A stretch of 64,000 nt of DNA. It comes from Rhizobium sp. Q54. GTDB taxonomy: Bacteria; Pseudomonadota; Alphaproteobacteria; UBA2966; CAIVPW01. This document shows positions 16,518 to 25,466 of the stretch, piece after piece. The notes beneath the pieces were generated by a model. It saw nothing but the letters and a program-made list of their open reading frames with translations. It did not search any database and was not told the origin of the DNA. Position 1 is the first letter of the stretch, and every line of letters begins with the position of its first letter. The stretch lies in NCBI GenBank assembly GCA_945947575.1, contig CAMEYM010000002.1, positions 1-64,000 of the forward strand, given 5' to 3'. The translations under genes and the position numbers were made by a program.

Positions 16518-17339
16518 ATGATCCGCAGATCGTCCAACGGCGGCGACATCTCCTTCGTCGTCGAAGAACTCAGGCTCGCCGGTTACGTTGGCTTCTGGCT
16601 CATCGTCTTGACGGGCATGGTGCTGACCCGCCTCTACAGCGGCATCGACATGGATCAGACCATCCTTACCCGGGTGTTTGGCTACAACAACATCTGCGTC
16701 TACTTCGATTTCGCGCCGGCTACGCACGTTCTGCCGTTCTTGTGGGCCGTCACCCTCGTCATGCTGCTGTGCTACCTGGGGGCGCAGTGGCTGCAGATGC
16801 GCGCCGAGGTGCAGCAGCGAGAGCTCACCCCGCGCCTCTACAGTGTGCTCACGAAGCTGAAGGTGTTCGAGGCGACTATGCTCTTGGCGTTCTCGACCAT
16901 CTTCGCGGTCCAGCCCGAGGAGTGGAACCACACTCTGCTCATCCATACGGCGCCGTTCGTCATGTTGCAGATCGGGCTCGTGTCCTTGGCGATCTCCAAC
17001 ACGGTCCACGGGATCAAGAGCGGGTACTGGAGCAGCCTCGCCCTTCCGTCCTGGTTCATCCCGGGCGCGAAATTGTACGTCGTCGGCTTCGCCATCGTCG
17101 TGTGCTTCAAGATCCCCCATCCGACCCCCCCCCAGCAACTGCCAACGGCCCGTCTCTTTTGCAGCGTTTTACGTCGGTGGAACGGCGCCCAAGCAGTCGC
17201 TTGGAATGCCTCCAAGCTTTGGGGTCACATCGGCCAAACGCCTCACCCTCCCACATCAGCGCGATCGCCGTCGGACAGCTTGTTCTCGCGGCCGGAGTGC
17301 TCGGCGCGGTTCGCAGGTTTGCTCACGATTGCATACTGA
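16518..17339 (+). CDS. Multi-TM membrane protein, probably frameshifted C-terminus
   Basis: The ATG at 16518 starts a protein with about five membrane helices (roughly residues 18-40, 70-92, 115-135, 145-165 and 190-210). It is hydrophobic and coherent up to residue about 205 (VVCFKIPHP). There the DNA has a run of nine C (17125-17133). After it the frame turns into Ser/Arg/Pro-rich sequence with no membrane character, so a slippage frameshift or truncation is likely. The other two frames do not give an obvious continuation either. The family is not recognised. Confidence 0.45.
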   Translation: MIRRSSNGGDISFVVEELRLAGYVGFWLIVLTGMVLTRLYSGIDMDQTILTRVFGYNNICVYFDFAPATHVLPFLWAVTLVMLLCYLGAQWLQMRAEVQQRELTPRLYSVLTKLKVFEATMLLAFSTIFAVQPEEWNHTLLIHTAPFVMLQIGLVSLAISNTVHGIKSGYWSSLALPSWFIPGAKLYVVGFAIVVCFKIPHPTPPQQLPTARLFCSVLRRWNGAQAVAWNASKLWGHIGQTPHPPTSARSPSDSLFSRPECSARFAGLLTIAY

Positions 17340-18041
17340 GTCGCGACGAAACGGTTCGCGGAGGGACTGAGTTACTTCAGCAATCTTCTGTTCGGGCTCA
17401 GTTGGGCCGCGTTTCTGCCTTCGTGCATGTCGCGGAGGGTCTTCTTGCACGCGCATGTCGCGTTCGTAAGGTAGGTCCCGAGTTACTCGATGCCGCTGCC
17501 GCCGCGAAATACGAGGTGGTAGGTCGCGCACGCGAGGTTCTGCAGATCGTTGGTTCTCTGGGAGGCATGGCAGTTGATTGGAGCCGCCTCTTTCAGACGG
17601 AGGAGTTGGTCAGCCTTGCGCTGCTTTCGGACGGCGCAAATGACGTGCTCGGAATCCGATTGGGGAAGTCAATGATCGATGGCGCACGGAGGGCGCAGAC
17701 TCTAAGTAAGCCTCACCTGCCCGGCGCATGAAGACCTTCCTAGAACACCTGACAACCGAGGAGCGCGCCGACTTTCTCGCAGCCGGGCAAGAGTTGCCGG
17801 GAGCAAGGAAGCGCGTGCTGCCGGGTCGCCTGCATATGCCGAGTGCCCAATGCGGAAACCTTCGCGTTGAAGGACCTTCACCGTGCCCACCGTCCATTGG
17901 GCGCATTTCGGCCACAACCCGGACGATGGCGTAGCATCCTGACAAATCGCGGCAAGACAAACCGCCGCGAATGCGCCGTGGCACCGCCCCGAGGTACCCT
18001 CAGCCGCCTTGGGTTAGAATCCGCGACATCGAGGCGGCGAG
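17340..18041. other. No convincing gene; degraded sequence
   Basis: About 700 bp without an open frame that looks like an intact gene. Short plausible pieces occur, for example a 17728 ATG reading MKTFLEHLTTEERADFLAAG before degenerating, and minus-strand fragments interrupted by stops. It is best read as remnants of older insertions. Confidence 0.5.
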
Positions 18042-18473
18042 ATGAACCACAAAACAGGCACCGTTCTTCGCCTGACTCTTCGGGAGGCGGCTGAACGCTG
18101 GGCGACCGAGTGCCGATCCATTGGCCCGGAAACCCTTGCCGCCCTTCTCGCGGAGTGTGCGCTGAAGGGAGGGTTCGAGTTCGCCCTCGCCAAGGATGAA
18201 CCCGCGCCGTGGAACTTCGACCCCGAGCTGGGCAAGGTCGTCGAGGTCTTCGATCGGGACGGCCGCCCCAAGACCGCGTACGAATTGTCCTTCGGGCATT
18301 TCGCACATAGCGGCTGCGGTGATCTATTTCGCTACTCGAGCGACGCCGGCACGTTCTCAGTGCTGCTGTGCGAGGCGCCTAAGAATCTAAGAAAGCCACC
18401 TCAAGGAGCTGCTAGCCGTGGCCGGACGCAACACGACTTGTGGCAAGCGACACGCGGGTACGCTACATTGTAG
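18042..18473 (+). CDS. Hypothetical protein upstream of the S24 repressor
   Basis: A 143-residue soluble protein beginning MNHKTGTVLRLTLREAAERW. The first 110 residues have balanced composition and probably form a compact domain (alpha helix 10-45, beta-rich 55-110). The last 30 residues are basic and may be read-through. No family is recognised and no membrane segment is seen. It ends 2 bp before the repressor ATG, suggesting either coupling or that its 3' end lies in the repressor control region. Confidence 0.5.
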   Translation: MNHKTGTVLRLTLREAAERWATECRSIGPETLAALLAECALKGGFEFALAKDEPAPWNFDPELGKVVEVFDRDGRPKTAYELSFGHFAHSGCGDLFRYSSDAGTFSVLLCEAPKNLRKPPQGAASRGRTQHDLWQATRGYATL

Positions 18474-18475
18474 AC

Positions 18476-19171
18476 ATGGATACTCCAGCCCATCGCCTTC
18501 GTTTCCTTCGTGAACGCAACGATATCGGCTCCGCCGCCGAACTGGCCCGGCGCCTTGGAATCCCCGAAGTGACATACCGCGCCCATGAATCGGGCGTCCG
18601 CGGGTTCGGTGAACCGCAGGCCAAGCGATACGCGGAGGCCCTCAACGCCAATTGGGTGTGGCTGCTGACTGGCTCGGGAGAGGCATTCTCCGAACCGGCA
18701 CCGCCGTCGATGCCGGCTGACGCTCCGAAAAAGCGGTCGGACGTCGAAATGGGCTCCGCACGTGCGGCACAGCCTGGCCCGTCCGAACTTCCCGTCTACG
18801 CCAGCGCCGAAGGCGGGCCGTCAGGAATGATGGTGACGTACGATCCAATCGACTGGATTCGCCGGCCCAATTCGCTGACCAACGTCGGCAACGCGTTCGC
18901 CGTGTACGTCGTCGGTGAGAGCATGGAGCCACGCTACGAGCAGGGCGACATGATCCTGGTGCATCCGTCTCGCCCGGTGAAGCGCGACGACGACGTGCTC
19001 CTTCTCTCCCAGCAGGAGGACGGATCGGCCGCCGCGCTCATCAAGCGCCTGGTGAGCTGGAACGAGCAGTCGTGGATCGTGAAGCAGTACAACCCGCCCA
19101 AGGAGATCACGCTCCCGCGCCAACAGTGGCAAAAGGCGTACGTCGTGGTTGGGCGGAACAACCGTGCTTGA
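18476..19171 (+). CDS. Phage-type repressor, XRE HTH plus S24 peptidase domain
   Basis: A 231-residue CI/C2-like regulator. The N-terminal helix-turn-helix (residues 5-65: HRLRFLRERNDIG, then AELARRLGIP) is followed by a linker and a LexA-like S24 domain (about 105-225). The catalytic dyad Ser149 (VVGESMEPRY) and Lys190 (ALIKRLV) is present. A canonical Ala-Gly scissile bond is not seen in the linker (YASAEGGPSG instead), so RecA-stimulated self-cleavage is uncertain. The ATG at 18476 is preferred over a GTG at 18446. It marks prophage or integrative-element control. Confidence 0.85.
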   Translation: MDTPAHRLRFLRERNDIGSAAELARRLGIPEVTYRAHESGVRGFGEPQAKRYAEALNANWVWLLTGSGEAFSEPAPPSMPADAPKKRSDVEMGSARAAQPGPSELPVYASAEGGPSGMMVTYDPIDWIRRPNSLTNVGNAFAVYVVGESMEPRYEQGDMILVHPSRPVKRDDDVLLLSQQEDGSAAALIKRLVSWNEQSWIVKQYNPPKEITLPRQQWQKAYVVVGRNNRA

Positions 19172-19232
19172 GAGCGACGTCTGCCGGTTCGCGCGAGTGG
19201 CGAACTAACGGCAGAGAAGCAGGGACAGCGCA

Positions 19233-20033
19233 CTACGGCGTCCGTCCAGAGACGCTAAGCGCAGCGAGTGGGTCGCGCGCGTATTGGACCGTGCGGGCGT
19301 GGTCCGCGATGATCGCCCGAGCGCGCTCCATCATCTCGTCACGAGAGCCACGCCTCAGCCGCGGATCGTAGAGCGTTCGCAGGAGTACCATATCGTTGCG
19401 CGTCATGCGCCGTTCCGCGAGGAGCGCAGATGCGATGCCCTTGGGGTGCGCCTGGAATCCAAAGACGTGCATCAGCTCATGCCAGATGCACGCCTCGATT
19501 TCGTAGGCCGGTGAGTCGTACGGAATCACCACGGTCGCCCGGCGCGCCCTGACGTTCTGTATCTGGGTAACCGTGTAGCAAAGGGTGTGCTCGGCCAGGT
19601 ACTCGGCGCTCTGCTCGTTGGCGCCTACGCGCGCGGCGATGAGCCCGTACTCGCGGTCCGGCACCAACTCTATGACCACGTTGAACGTCTCAGCACCTTG
19701 CGGTGCGATCGTGGCGTCGAGCCCGCTGAGGGCGGAGAAGCGCGCGGCCGCTTCAGCGACGATCGGCGTGTAGTCGCCTGCGCCTTTGCCGACGAGCGCG
19801 ATGCGAAGCGGCGTGTCCCAGGTCCGAAGGCCGCCTGCGCGCAGCGCCATGCGCTCGAAGTTCTGCGCTAGCTCCTCGGGCGACGCGAGCTGATCGCCCG
19901 GCAGACGCGTCAGAAGAACGAGCAAGACGGAGATGGTCACCATGAATGCCGCAAGGGCGGCCCACGGCTTGAAGGGGCGGGGAGGTGGTTCGGGTTCCGG
20001 CTCGTAGTCGGGTACGTCAGTGAACACGGCCAC
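19233..20033 (-). CDS. DUF2927-type membrane-anchored putative metalloprotease, paralogue 2
   Basis: Related to the protein at 1357-2136 but with an N-terminal membrane anchor instead of a cleaved signal: a Pro/Glu-rich start (YEPEPEPPPRPF), then a hydrophobic helix at about residues 25-45. The motif IWHELMHVFGFQAH repeats the HExxHxxGF signature. The conserved block LCYTVTQIQN before it matches LCFTNTRTQN in the first paralogue. GTG at 20033 (or 20027) is chosen because the longer frame runs into the divergent integrase. It sits in the accessory island, so it may be cargo or a displaced copy. Confidence 0.72.
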   Translation of the reverse strand: MAVFTDVPDYEPEPEPPPRPFKPWAALAAFMVTISVLLVLLTRLPGDQLASPEELAQNFERMALRAGGLRTWDTPLRIALVGKGAGDYTPIVAEAAARFSALSGLDATIAPQGAETFNVVIELVPDREYGLIAARVGANEQSAEYLAEHTLCYTVTQIQNVRARRATVVIPYDSPAYEIEACIWHELMHVFGFQAHPKGIASALLAERRMTRNDMVLLRTLYDPRLRRGSRDEMMERARAIIADHARTVQYARDPLAALSVSGRTP

Positions 20034-20069
20034 AGAGTAGCATCGCGGCGCCCGCCACAATCCTGTCCG

Positions 20070-21593
20070 ATGGGACTGCGCAGTCGCACCTTCCGCCTGG
20101 AGTCGAGAGAGGAACGCGCGGGCCTTGAGCAGCGCGTTTGGCCCTACTGGTGGCATTTCGCGCGCGGCCGGCACCTAGGGTACCTGCCCTGCGCGTACGG
20201 GAACGGAACCTGGCACGCGCGCTATGCATGGCGTGACAGAAAGCGCACGCGCCACCGGCAGTTCATTCTCGGCCGCGCGGACGACTACGGCGAGGCGGAC
20301 GGCGTGAAGGTGCTCACGTTCGAGCAGGCGTGGGATGCGGCGAAGAAGTGGATCGCGCAGCATGCCGACAAGGCCGTGCGCGCAGATTTCTCGGCCAGCC
20401 CAGACCGGCTCATCTACGCGCCGATCGGCGACCTCTACACGGTCGGACACGCGGTGGTGGACTACCTGCGCTACTGCATGCTGTACCGCAAAGCGCCGCA
20501 GGTCGTCATGTACCGCGTGAACCGCTATGTCCTCCCCCATCTCGGGACAATCGGTGTCGACGAGCTCACGACCGAGCAACTTCGCGAGTGGCTGGAGATG
20601 GTCGCGAGGCATCCAGCGCAGCACGGCACAGGAAAGCCGCTGAACAACCCAACACCCGAAGATCGCCAGCGCCGACGCCACACGGCCAACGCTATCCTCT
20701 CGACGCTTTGCGCTGCCCTCAACCTCGCATTCAGAGAAGGAAAAGCATCAAACGACGCAGCATGGCGGCGCATACGGAAGTTCCGCGATCTCAAGAAGTC
20801 GCGCGTGCGGTATCTCAGCGAGGAGGAAGCGCGCCGAGTCATCGACGTTTCTCCAACGGACTTCCGGCATCTGGTGCTTGGGGCGCTGTACACTGGCTGC
20901 AGGGCCGGGGAACTCATCGCCATGCCCTGCGGCGCGCTCAACGACCACACGCAACGCCTCTATGTGGCGCCCGGAAAGTCAAATTGGGCACGCTGGCTCG
21001 CGCTACCTGACGAGGGCATCACGTTTTTCCGCGACCTAGCACGTGGCCGTTCGGTCGACGAACCAATGTTTCTCCGGGAGGACGGGCTACGTTGGAAGAT
21101 CACCGAGATCCAGGCGTGCATGGTGCAAGCTCGTCGAAAGGCCGGCCTTGGGACGGATGTTGTGTTCCATACCTTGCGCCACACCTACGCCAGCTACCTA
21201 GTGATGGCCGGCGCTTCGCTGCTTGCCGTGATGAAGCTCCTGGGTCATGCCGACATTCGCCTTGTCGTGCAGTGCTACGCGCACCTCAGCCCGGACTTCC
21301 TTGCTGATACCGTCCGGCTGCATTTCCCCAAGTTCTTGGGAAGCGAACGCTCTGCACCGCGCGAGTGGCGCGAGGTTGCGATGGCACTGATACCTACGAT
21401 CTCGGCACAAGCCCAGCAACCGGCCCTCGGCGAAGCGCCGATTCCCGTGGACGCTCGACAGACCCGCGAGTACTGGCGGGGCCGACCAGAGACGACGAAC
21501 TCAGCGGCGGTCGCGGCTCGTCGGTGGGCGACTGCGCGCCAGGGACAGTTCCCTCAGCGACTCACCTACGAGAGGCTAGCCGGGAAGGTCTAG
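20070..21593 (+). CDS. int: Tyrosine recombinase/integrase
   Basis: A 507-residue site-specific recombinase. A core-binding domain lies at about residues 120-225 and the catalytic domain at about 245-415. The catalytic set is complete: Arg278 (GCRAGEL), His367 and Arg370 (HTLRHTYAS), His393 (LLGHADI) and nucleophile Tyr403 (VQCYAHLSPD). The roughly 100-residue tail after the domain is Gln/Arg/Ala-rich. It looks intact. It is divergent from the DUF2927 gene and followed by the DUF1190 operon. No tRNA or clear attachment repeat lies next to it. Confidence 0.93.
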   Translation: MGLRSRTFRLESREERAGLEQRVWPYWWHFARGRHLGYLPCAYGNGTWHARYAWRDRKRTRHRQFILGRADDYGEADGVKVLTFEQAWDAAKKWIAQHADKAVRADFSASPDRLIYAPIGDLYTVGHAVVDYLRYCMLYRKAPQVVMYRVNRYVLPHLGTIGVDELTTEQLREWLEMVARHPAQHGTGKPLNNPTPEDRQRRRHTANAILSTLCAALNLAFREGKASNDAAWRRIRKFRDLKKSRVRYLSEEEARRVIDVSPTDFRHLVLGALYTGCRAGELIAMPCGALNDHTQRLYVAPGKSNWARWLALPDEGITFFRDLARGRSVDEPMFLREDGLRWKITEIQACMVQARRKAGLGTDVVFHTLRHTYASYLVMAGASLLAVMKLLGHADIRLVVQCYAHLSPDFLADTVRLHFPKFLGSERSAPREWREVAMALIPTISAQAQQPALGEAPIPVDARQTREYWRGRPETTNSAAVAARRWATARQGQFPQRLTYERLAGKV

Positions 21594-21749
21594 CAGCCGA
21601 GCGGCCCCGGCCTATGTCGACGCTTGACCCTGGCCCCGAACCCGACCAACGACCGATCCTCCAGAACCGGGGCCTGGGCGCGGTCCGCGGGCAACTATGA
21701 AAAGCATCGCGAACGGTCGATAGTCTGCCCAACCCAAGGTGGCAAACCC

Positions 21750-22274
21750 ATGAAGAAGTCTCGATCCATTCGCCTCGTATTGCTAGGCACAGCGAGCGTG
21801 GCGCTTAGCGCTTGTGGCGACAGTGGAGCGGTTCCGCAAGACGCGCGCTTTTACCCGACCGTGCAGGAGTGCGCCGCCGACCTTGGCGCCGCCGCGTGCG
21901 AGGAAGCCAAGGCGGCTGCAGAACGAGCCCTGGCCACCGAGGCACCGCGCTTCGCGCAGAAGCAGCAATGCGAAGCAGAGTTCGGTGTCGGCAACTGCGA
22001 GACGCGGCAAACTGCGGGCGGCGGCAGCTTCTTCATGCCGCTGCTGATGGGCTACATGGTCGGCAACATGATGGGGGGCAACCGGTACTCGCAACCCGTC
22101 TATCGCGGTCCGGACAATTCCGCCGTCATGTCCAACCGCGGGCGGCTCTTCAACGTCGGCAGCTTTGGCAACGCCGGTACGCGTTCGGCGTTCCGTGCGG
22201 CGCCGCAGGCGACTGAGATCCGGCGTGGGGGCTTCGGCACGACTGCAACTGGCTTTGGCGCCACCGGCGGCTGA
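21750..22274 (+). CDS. DUF1190 (YgiB/YjfM-like) lipoprotein
   Basis: A 174-residue protein with lipobox LSAC (Cys at about residue 20) and the paired cysteine pattern of DUF1190 (VQECAAD, AACEEAK, QQCEAEFGVGNCE). A Met/Gly-rich hydrophobic middle (MPLLMGYMVGNMM) and a Gly/Phe/Arg-rich tail follow, as in E. coli YgiB. The ATG at 21750 gives the signal peptide. It is 6 bp upstream of the glutathionylspermidine-synthase-like gene, the same partnership as ygiB-ygiC. Function unknown. Confidence 0.87.
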   Translation: MKKSRSIRLVLLGTASVALSACGDSGAVPQDARFYPTVQECAADLGAAACEEAKAAAERALATEAPRFAQKQQCEAEFGVGNCETRQTAGGGSFFMPLLMGYMVGNMMGGNRYSQPVYRGPDNSAVMSNRGRLFNVGSFGNAGTRSAFRAAPQATEIRRGGFGTTATGFGATGG

Positions 22275-22280
22275 CGCGGC

Positions 22281-23411
22281 GTGGAGCGCCTTACCGTCCC
22301 CCCGCGGCCAGACTGGCGCGCGCACGTGGAGCGCGACCTGGGGTTCAACTTCCACACCATCGCCGGGGCGCCCTACTGGGACGAGGCTGCGTACTATCGG
22401 TTCACCTCTGCGGAGATCGATGCCATTGAGGCGGCCACCGCGGAACTCGAGCAGATGGCGTTGGCGCTTGTGGACCGGGTCGTGCAGACCGGGGAGCAGG
22501 CTTTTGAAAGATTGCGCATCCCGCGCATAGCTTGGGAGGCAATCGCTGGCAGCTGGCACGCCCAGGAGAAGAATCTCTATGGGCGCTTCGATCTTGCCTA
22601 TGGGGGCGTTGGCGCACCCAAGCTGCTCGAATACAACGCTGACACCCCGACGGCGCTGTTTGAGGCCGCCGTTGTACAGTGGGACTGGCTACAAGCGGGA
22701 TGGCCCGGTCGCGACCAATTCAACTCGATCCACGAGCGCCTGATCGAGGCCTGGAGGAATTTCGGCGTCGATGGCAGGCGGGTCCATTTTGCCGCGGTGA
22801 AGAACCATACCGAGGACCTCGGCACCGTCGAATACCTGCGCGACACCGCGACCCAGGCGGGCCTCCAAACAGATCGCATTGCGATCGAGGACGTCGGCTG
22901 GGACGGCGCCGCGTTCCGCGATCTGGACAGCCGCGCGATCGAGGTGCTGTTCAAGCTCTATCCCTGGGAGTGGCTGATTCGCGAAGAGTTCGGGGCACAG
23001 TTGCTGACTGGCGTCACGAAGGTAATCGAACCCGCATGGAAGATGGTGCTGTCCAACAAGGCGGCGCTTGCGATGCTGTGGGAGATGGCGCCAGACCATC
23101 CCAATCTACTGCCGACCTTCTTGGAGCCGGGCTGCATCGAAGGCAAGGTCGTGCGCAAGCCGATCTACAGTCGCGAGGGTGCTAACGTCCAGGTACTGGA
23201 CGGAGGAAAAGTCGAGGTTGAGACCGAAGGCGGCTACGGTGCGGAGGGCTTCGTCTATCAAGCCCACGTCGAAATCCCGGCGTTCGCCGGCAATTATCCC
23301 GTCGTCGGCTCTTGGGTCGTCGCCAGCCAACCAGCGGGCATCGGCATTCGAGAAGACGCGACGTCGATCACGCGCGATACCAGCCGCTTCGTTCCACATT
23401 TCTTCGACTGA
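22281..23411 (+). CDS. Glutathionylspermidine synthase-like ATP-grasp protein (YgiC/YjfC type)
   Basis: A 376-residue ATP-grasp ligase domain related to the synthetase half of E. coli Gss, without the amidase half. Family signatures include GRFDLAYGG, LLEYNADTPT, FEAAVVQWDWL, the ATP-site segment LLPTFLEPG...VRKPIYSREG and a C-terminal GNYPVVGSWVVASQPAG. The GTG start follows the DUF1190 stop by 6 bp. Members of this stand-alone type are presumed to ligate a peptide and an amine, but do not necessarily make glutathionylspermidine. It is the middle gene of a three-gene operon. Confidence 0.9.
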   Translation: MERLTVPPRPDWRAHVERDLGFNFHTIAGAPYWDEAAYYRFTSAEIDAIEAATAELEQMALALVDRVVQTGEQAFERLRIPRIAWEAIAGSWHAQEKNLYGRFDLAYGGVGAPKLLEYNADTPTALFEAAVVQWDWLQAGWPGRDQFNSIHERLIEAWRNFGVDGRRVHFAAVKNHTEDLGTVEYLRDTATQAGLQTDRIAIEDVGWDGAAFRDLDSRAIEVLFKLYPWEWLIREEFGAQLLTGVTKVIEPAWKMVLSNKAALAMLWEMAPDHPNLLPTFLEPGCIEGKVVRKPIYSREGANVQVLDGGKVEVETEGGYGAEGFVYQAHVEIPAFAGNYPVVGSWVVASQPAGIGIREDATSITRDTSRFVPHFFD

Positions 23412-23453
23412 TTGACAAGTCGGCGTTGCCGCAAGAGGGGCCTCGTGGGTGTC

Positions 23454-23852
23454 ATGTTCTCGTTGCAGACGATTGGCAGCTTCCTGCTTTATTTCGGCGC
23501 CGCCCTCGTCCTCGAGGTCGCCTTCGTCGTTCTCTACATGGCGGTTACACCGCATCACGAAGCAACGCTGATTAAGCGCGGCAATTCGGCGGCAGCGATC
23601 AGCCTCGGCGGCGCCGTGCTTGGCTTCACGTTGCCGCTCGCCAGCGTCATCGCCCAGAGCGTGTCGCTGCTCGATATGGCGGTGTGGGGCGTAGTGGCGC
23701 TTGTCGTCCAACTCGCCGTGTACCGTCTGGTCGACTTTGTGTTGCGAGAGGTCTCAAAACACATCGAGGAAGGCAACGCCGCCGCCGCTATCACGCTCGC
23801 TGCTGCGTCGATCGCCATAGGGCTTATCAACGCTGCAAGCATGACGTACTAG
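23454..23852 (+). CDS. DUF350 membrane protein (YjfL-like)
   Basis: A 132-residue protein with four predicted membrane helices (about residues 5-30, 45-65, 72-95 and 108-130) and the internal two-fold pattern of DUF350, with HEATLIKRGNSAAAISLGGA echoed by HIEEGNAAAAITLAAASIA. The ATG at 23454 gives MFSLQ; GTG 23445 is an alternative. It ends the DUF1190-ligase-DUF350 unit and matches yjfL beside yjfC/yjfM in E. coli. Function unknown. Confidence 0.88.
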   Translation: MFSLQTIGSFLLYFGAALVLEVAFVVLYMAVTPHHEATLIKRGNSAAAISLGGAVLGFTLPLASVIAQSVSLLDMAVWGVVALVVQLAVYRLVDFVLREVSKHIEEGNAAAAITLAAASIAIGLINAASMTY

Positions 23853-23864
23853 CCGCGCCGCCGG

Positions 23865-23984
23865 GTGCCGACGGGCAAGGCCCCGTCGGGCGGCTTCACG
23901 CTTGTCGTTGCGATTACCGTCGGCACGGCGACGGCCTTTGCCGTATTGGCCCGACTATCACTCACGAACTCCGCCGGGAAGTAG
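23865..23984 (+). CDS. Possible small membrane protein (39 aa)
   Basis: A GTG at 23865, 12 bp after the DUF350 stop, opens a 39-residue frame with one hydrophobic segment (FTLVVAITVGTATAFAVLA). Its position in the operon and composition fit a small membrane protein, but there is no homology I recognise and it could be chance. Confidence 0.25.
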   Translation: MPTGKAPSGGFTLVVAITVGTATAFAVLARLSLTNSAGK

Positions 23985-24350
23985 AGCGGAAAGCGCATAC
24001 GCGTCTGAACGCCGAACGCTACCCATCAGGCTGTGACGGAGCGACCTGCCCCTTCGGGCTGAAGGCTTGGAGGAATGCTCCTTCTAGTCCCTAGCCTGCT
24101 GGCCCGTCCGCCATCGCGCCAATCGAGTATGAAGGCCGAATTTCTTACTGAGTGCTCGCCCGACGCACAGCGGTCGGCCCTCAAGCCTGACCCCTTCCAT
24201 CTCGGGTCGCTCAGCTTAGGCCCCGTAAGCTGCCGCAGAGCGAGCATCGGGGGCTCCTCGAAAGGGACTCCAAGTCCCCAACTAAGTTACGCCGCAGGCC
24301 TCACTGCCGGGGCTGGTGCGGCGTTGCGATTCAGGGGACGCACAGGATCG
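23985..24350. other. Intergenic, no gene seen
   Basis: About 370 bp between the DUF350 operon and the serine recombinase, which converge here. Only short random frames are present, and no repeat or terminator-quality hairpin with a T-run is visible. Confidence 0.5.
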
Positions 24351-25019
24351 TCACCGAGTCGTATCGGTGCGCCGCAATACATTTGCTACAGCCTGTGGCC
24401 CCCAATCTCCGTTGCGCGCTGTCCCCACGCCCCGCGCATTGAGTGCCTTCGCGATCGAACGCAGGGTCATCGCGCCACTACGCTGAATCTCGCGAATGAT
24501 CGGAATGACGTTGGCCGCATGTTGGACAGCACGCCTTTTGTGGCTTTCGGCCGCCGAAGCAGCCCCTTTGTGGGGCGTCGGGCTTCCCAGCTTTACTCCA
24601 CGCCGCCTCGCCGCTGCTAAAGCCTCCGTCGTGCGCCTGCCAATGGCCTTGCGTTCATACTGAGCGAAGACGGCCATCATGTGCAGCATTGTTTCGTTCG
24701 CCTCGGGCATATCAGCCGCAGTGAACTGCACGCCGCCCTGCTCCATCAATGAGGCGATGAACGCGACACTGCGGGATAGCCGGTCCAATTTGGCAATCAC
24801 TAGTCTTGCCTTCTGCTTGCGGCATGTAGCCAAGGCCAATTTGAGGGCGGGTCGATCGCTCTGCTTCCCGCTCTCAATCTCGGTGAACTCTGCAATTAGT
24901 TCTGAGCGTCCCCCGGCGAGGAAGCCCTGCACGGCATTGCGCTGCGCCTCGAGTCCGAGCTTCGACCTGCCTTGCTTGTCAGTGCTAGCCCTATAGTACG
25001 CAACGAATCGGCTGTTCAC
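24351..25019 (-). CDS. Serine recombinase (resolvase/invertase family)
   Basis: A roughly 220-residue small serine recombinase. Catalytic Ser12 is in AYYRASTDKQG, the arginines in KLDRLSRSVAF, and the long E-helix region is FAQYERKAIGRRTTEAL. A C-terminal HTH (about residues 170-215: MTLRSIAKALNARGV) contacts the site. The GTG at 25019 is chosen because VNSRFVAYYRAS matches family N-termini; the longer 25091 start adds unconserved residues. It could be a resolvase, an invertase or an element integrase. No inverted-repeat target is recognised nearby. Confidence 0.9.
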   Translation of the reverse strand: MNSRFVAYYRASTDKQGRSKLGLEAQRNAVQGFLAGGRSELIAEFTEIESGKQSDRPALKLALATCRKQKARLVIAKLDRLSRSVAFIASLMEQGGVQFTAADMPEANETMLHMMAVFAQYERKAIGRRTTEALAAARRRGVKLGSPTPHKGAASAAESHKRRAVQHAANVIPIIREIQRSGAMTLRSIAKALNARGVGTARNGDWGPQAVANVLRRTDTTR

Positions 25020-25163
25020 GGTCCGTCTCCAAACCTGTCCACTCACCAATCGGTCGTTTGATATGTGGACAGCGCGCGAAGTGTCGGTCAAGCGCGTTGC
25101 GCCGGCCGACGTTGCTGGAGATCCAAGCGGCCGGAACGACGACCTAGGAGTGGAGGACGTCCG

Positions 25164-25388
25164 TTAGAAGCGCGCCCGTCGTGCTGGACGCAATAGGTCT
25201 AGATGGCTGACGCCCAGGGCTCGCGACAGTTCGAAGACCGTAACGACGGTTGGGTTGCGCTGCCCCGCTTCCAACCCGCTGATGTACTGCTGACTGAACC
25301 CAGATACATCGGCGAGCGTTTCCTGGGTCATTCCGCGCAACTGGCGGATGCGTTTCACGTTCCGGCCGACCAACGTCCGCATGTCCAT
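25164..25388 (-). CDS. Small XRE-family HTH regulator
   Basis: A 74-residue protein that is almost only a helix-turn-helix domain: GRNVKRIRQLRGMTQETLA, then GFSQQYISGLEAGQRNPT and ELSRALGVSHLDLL. It is a typical element-encoded regulator. It is divergent from a small exported protein gene, with a candidate operator between them. Confidence 0.88.
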   Translation of the reverse strand: MDMRTLVGRNVKRIRQLRGMTQETLADVSGFSQQYISGLEAGQRNPTVVTVFELSRALGVSHLDLLRPARRARF

Positions 25389-25413
25389 ACGCGGAGGTCA
25401 GCGGATTACGCCA

Positions 25414-25441
25414 CGAACGTGTATCAACTATAGTATGTTCG
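25414..25441. promoter_or_regulatory. Candidate operator of the XRE regulator
   Basis: CGAAC and GTTCG half-sites flank an AT-rich centre that includes the 8-bp palindrome ACTATAGT (25427-25434), between the divergent genes at 25388 and 25467. Both start regions overlap it, fitting autoregulation. Confidence 0.4.
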
Positions 25442-25466
25442 GCCCTTCTTAGGCCGGAATCCCGCA

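Noticed and set aside
18008-18024. Sequence resembling the tRNA T-arm (GGTTAGAATCCGCGAC), possible left attachment site
   Set aside because: Opposite orientation to that required for a direct repeat with the tRNA-Pro, and has mismatches.
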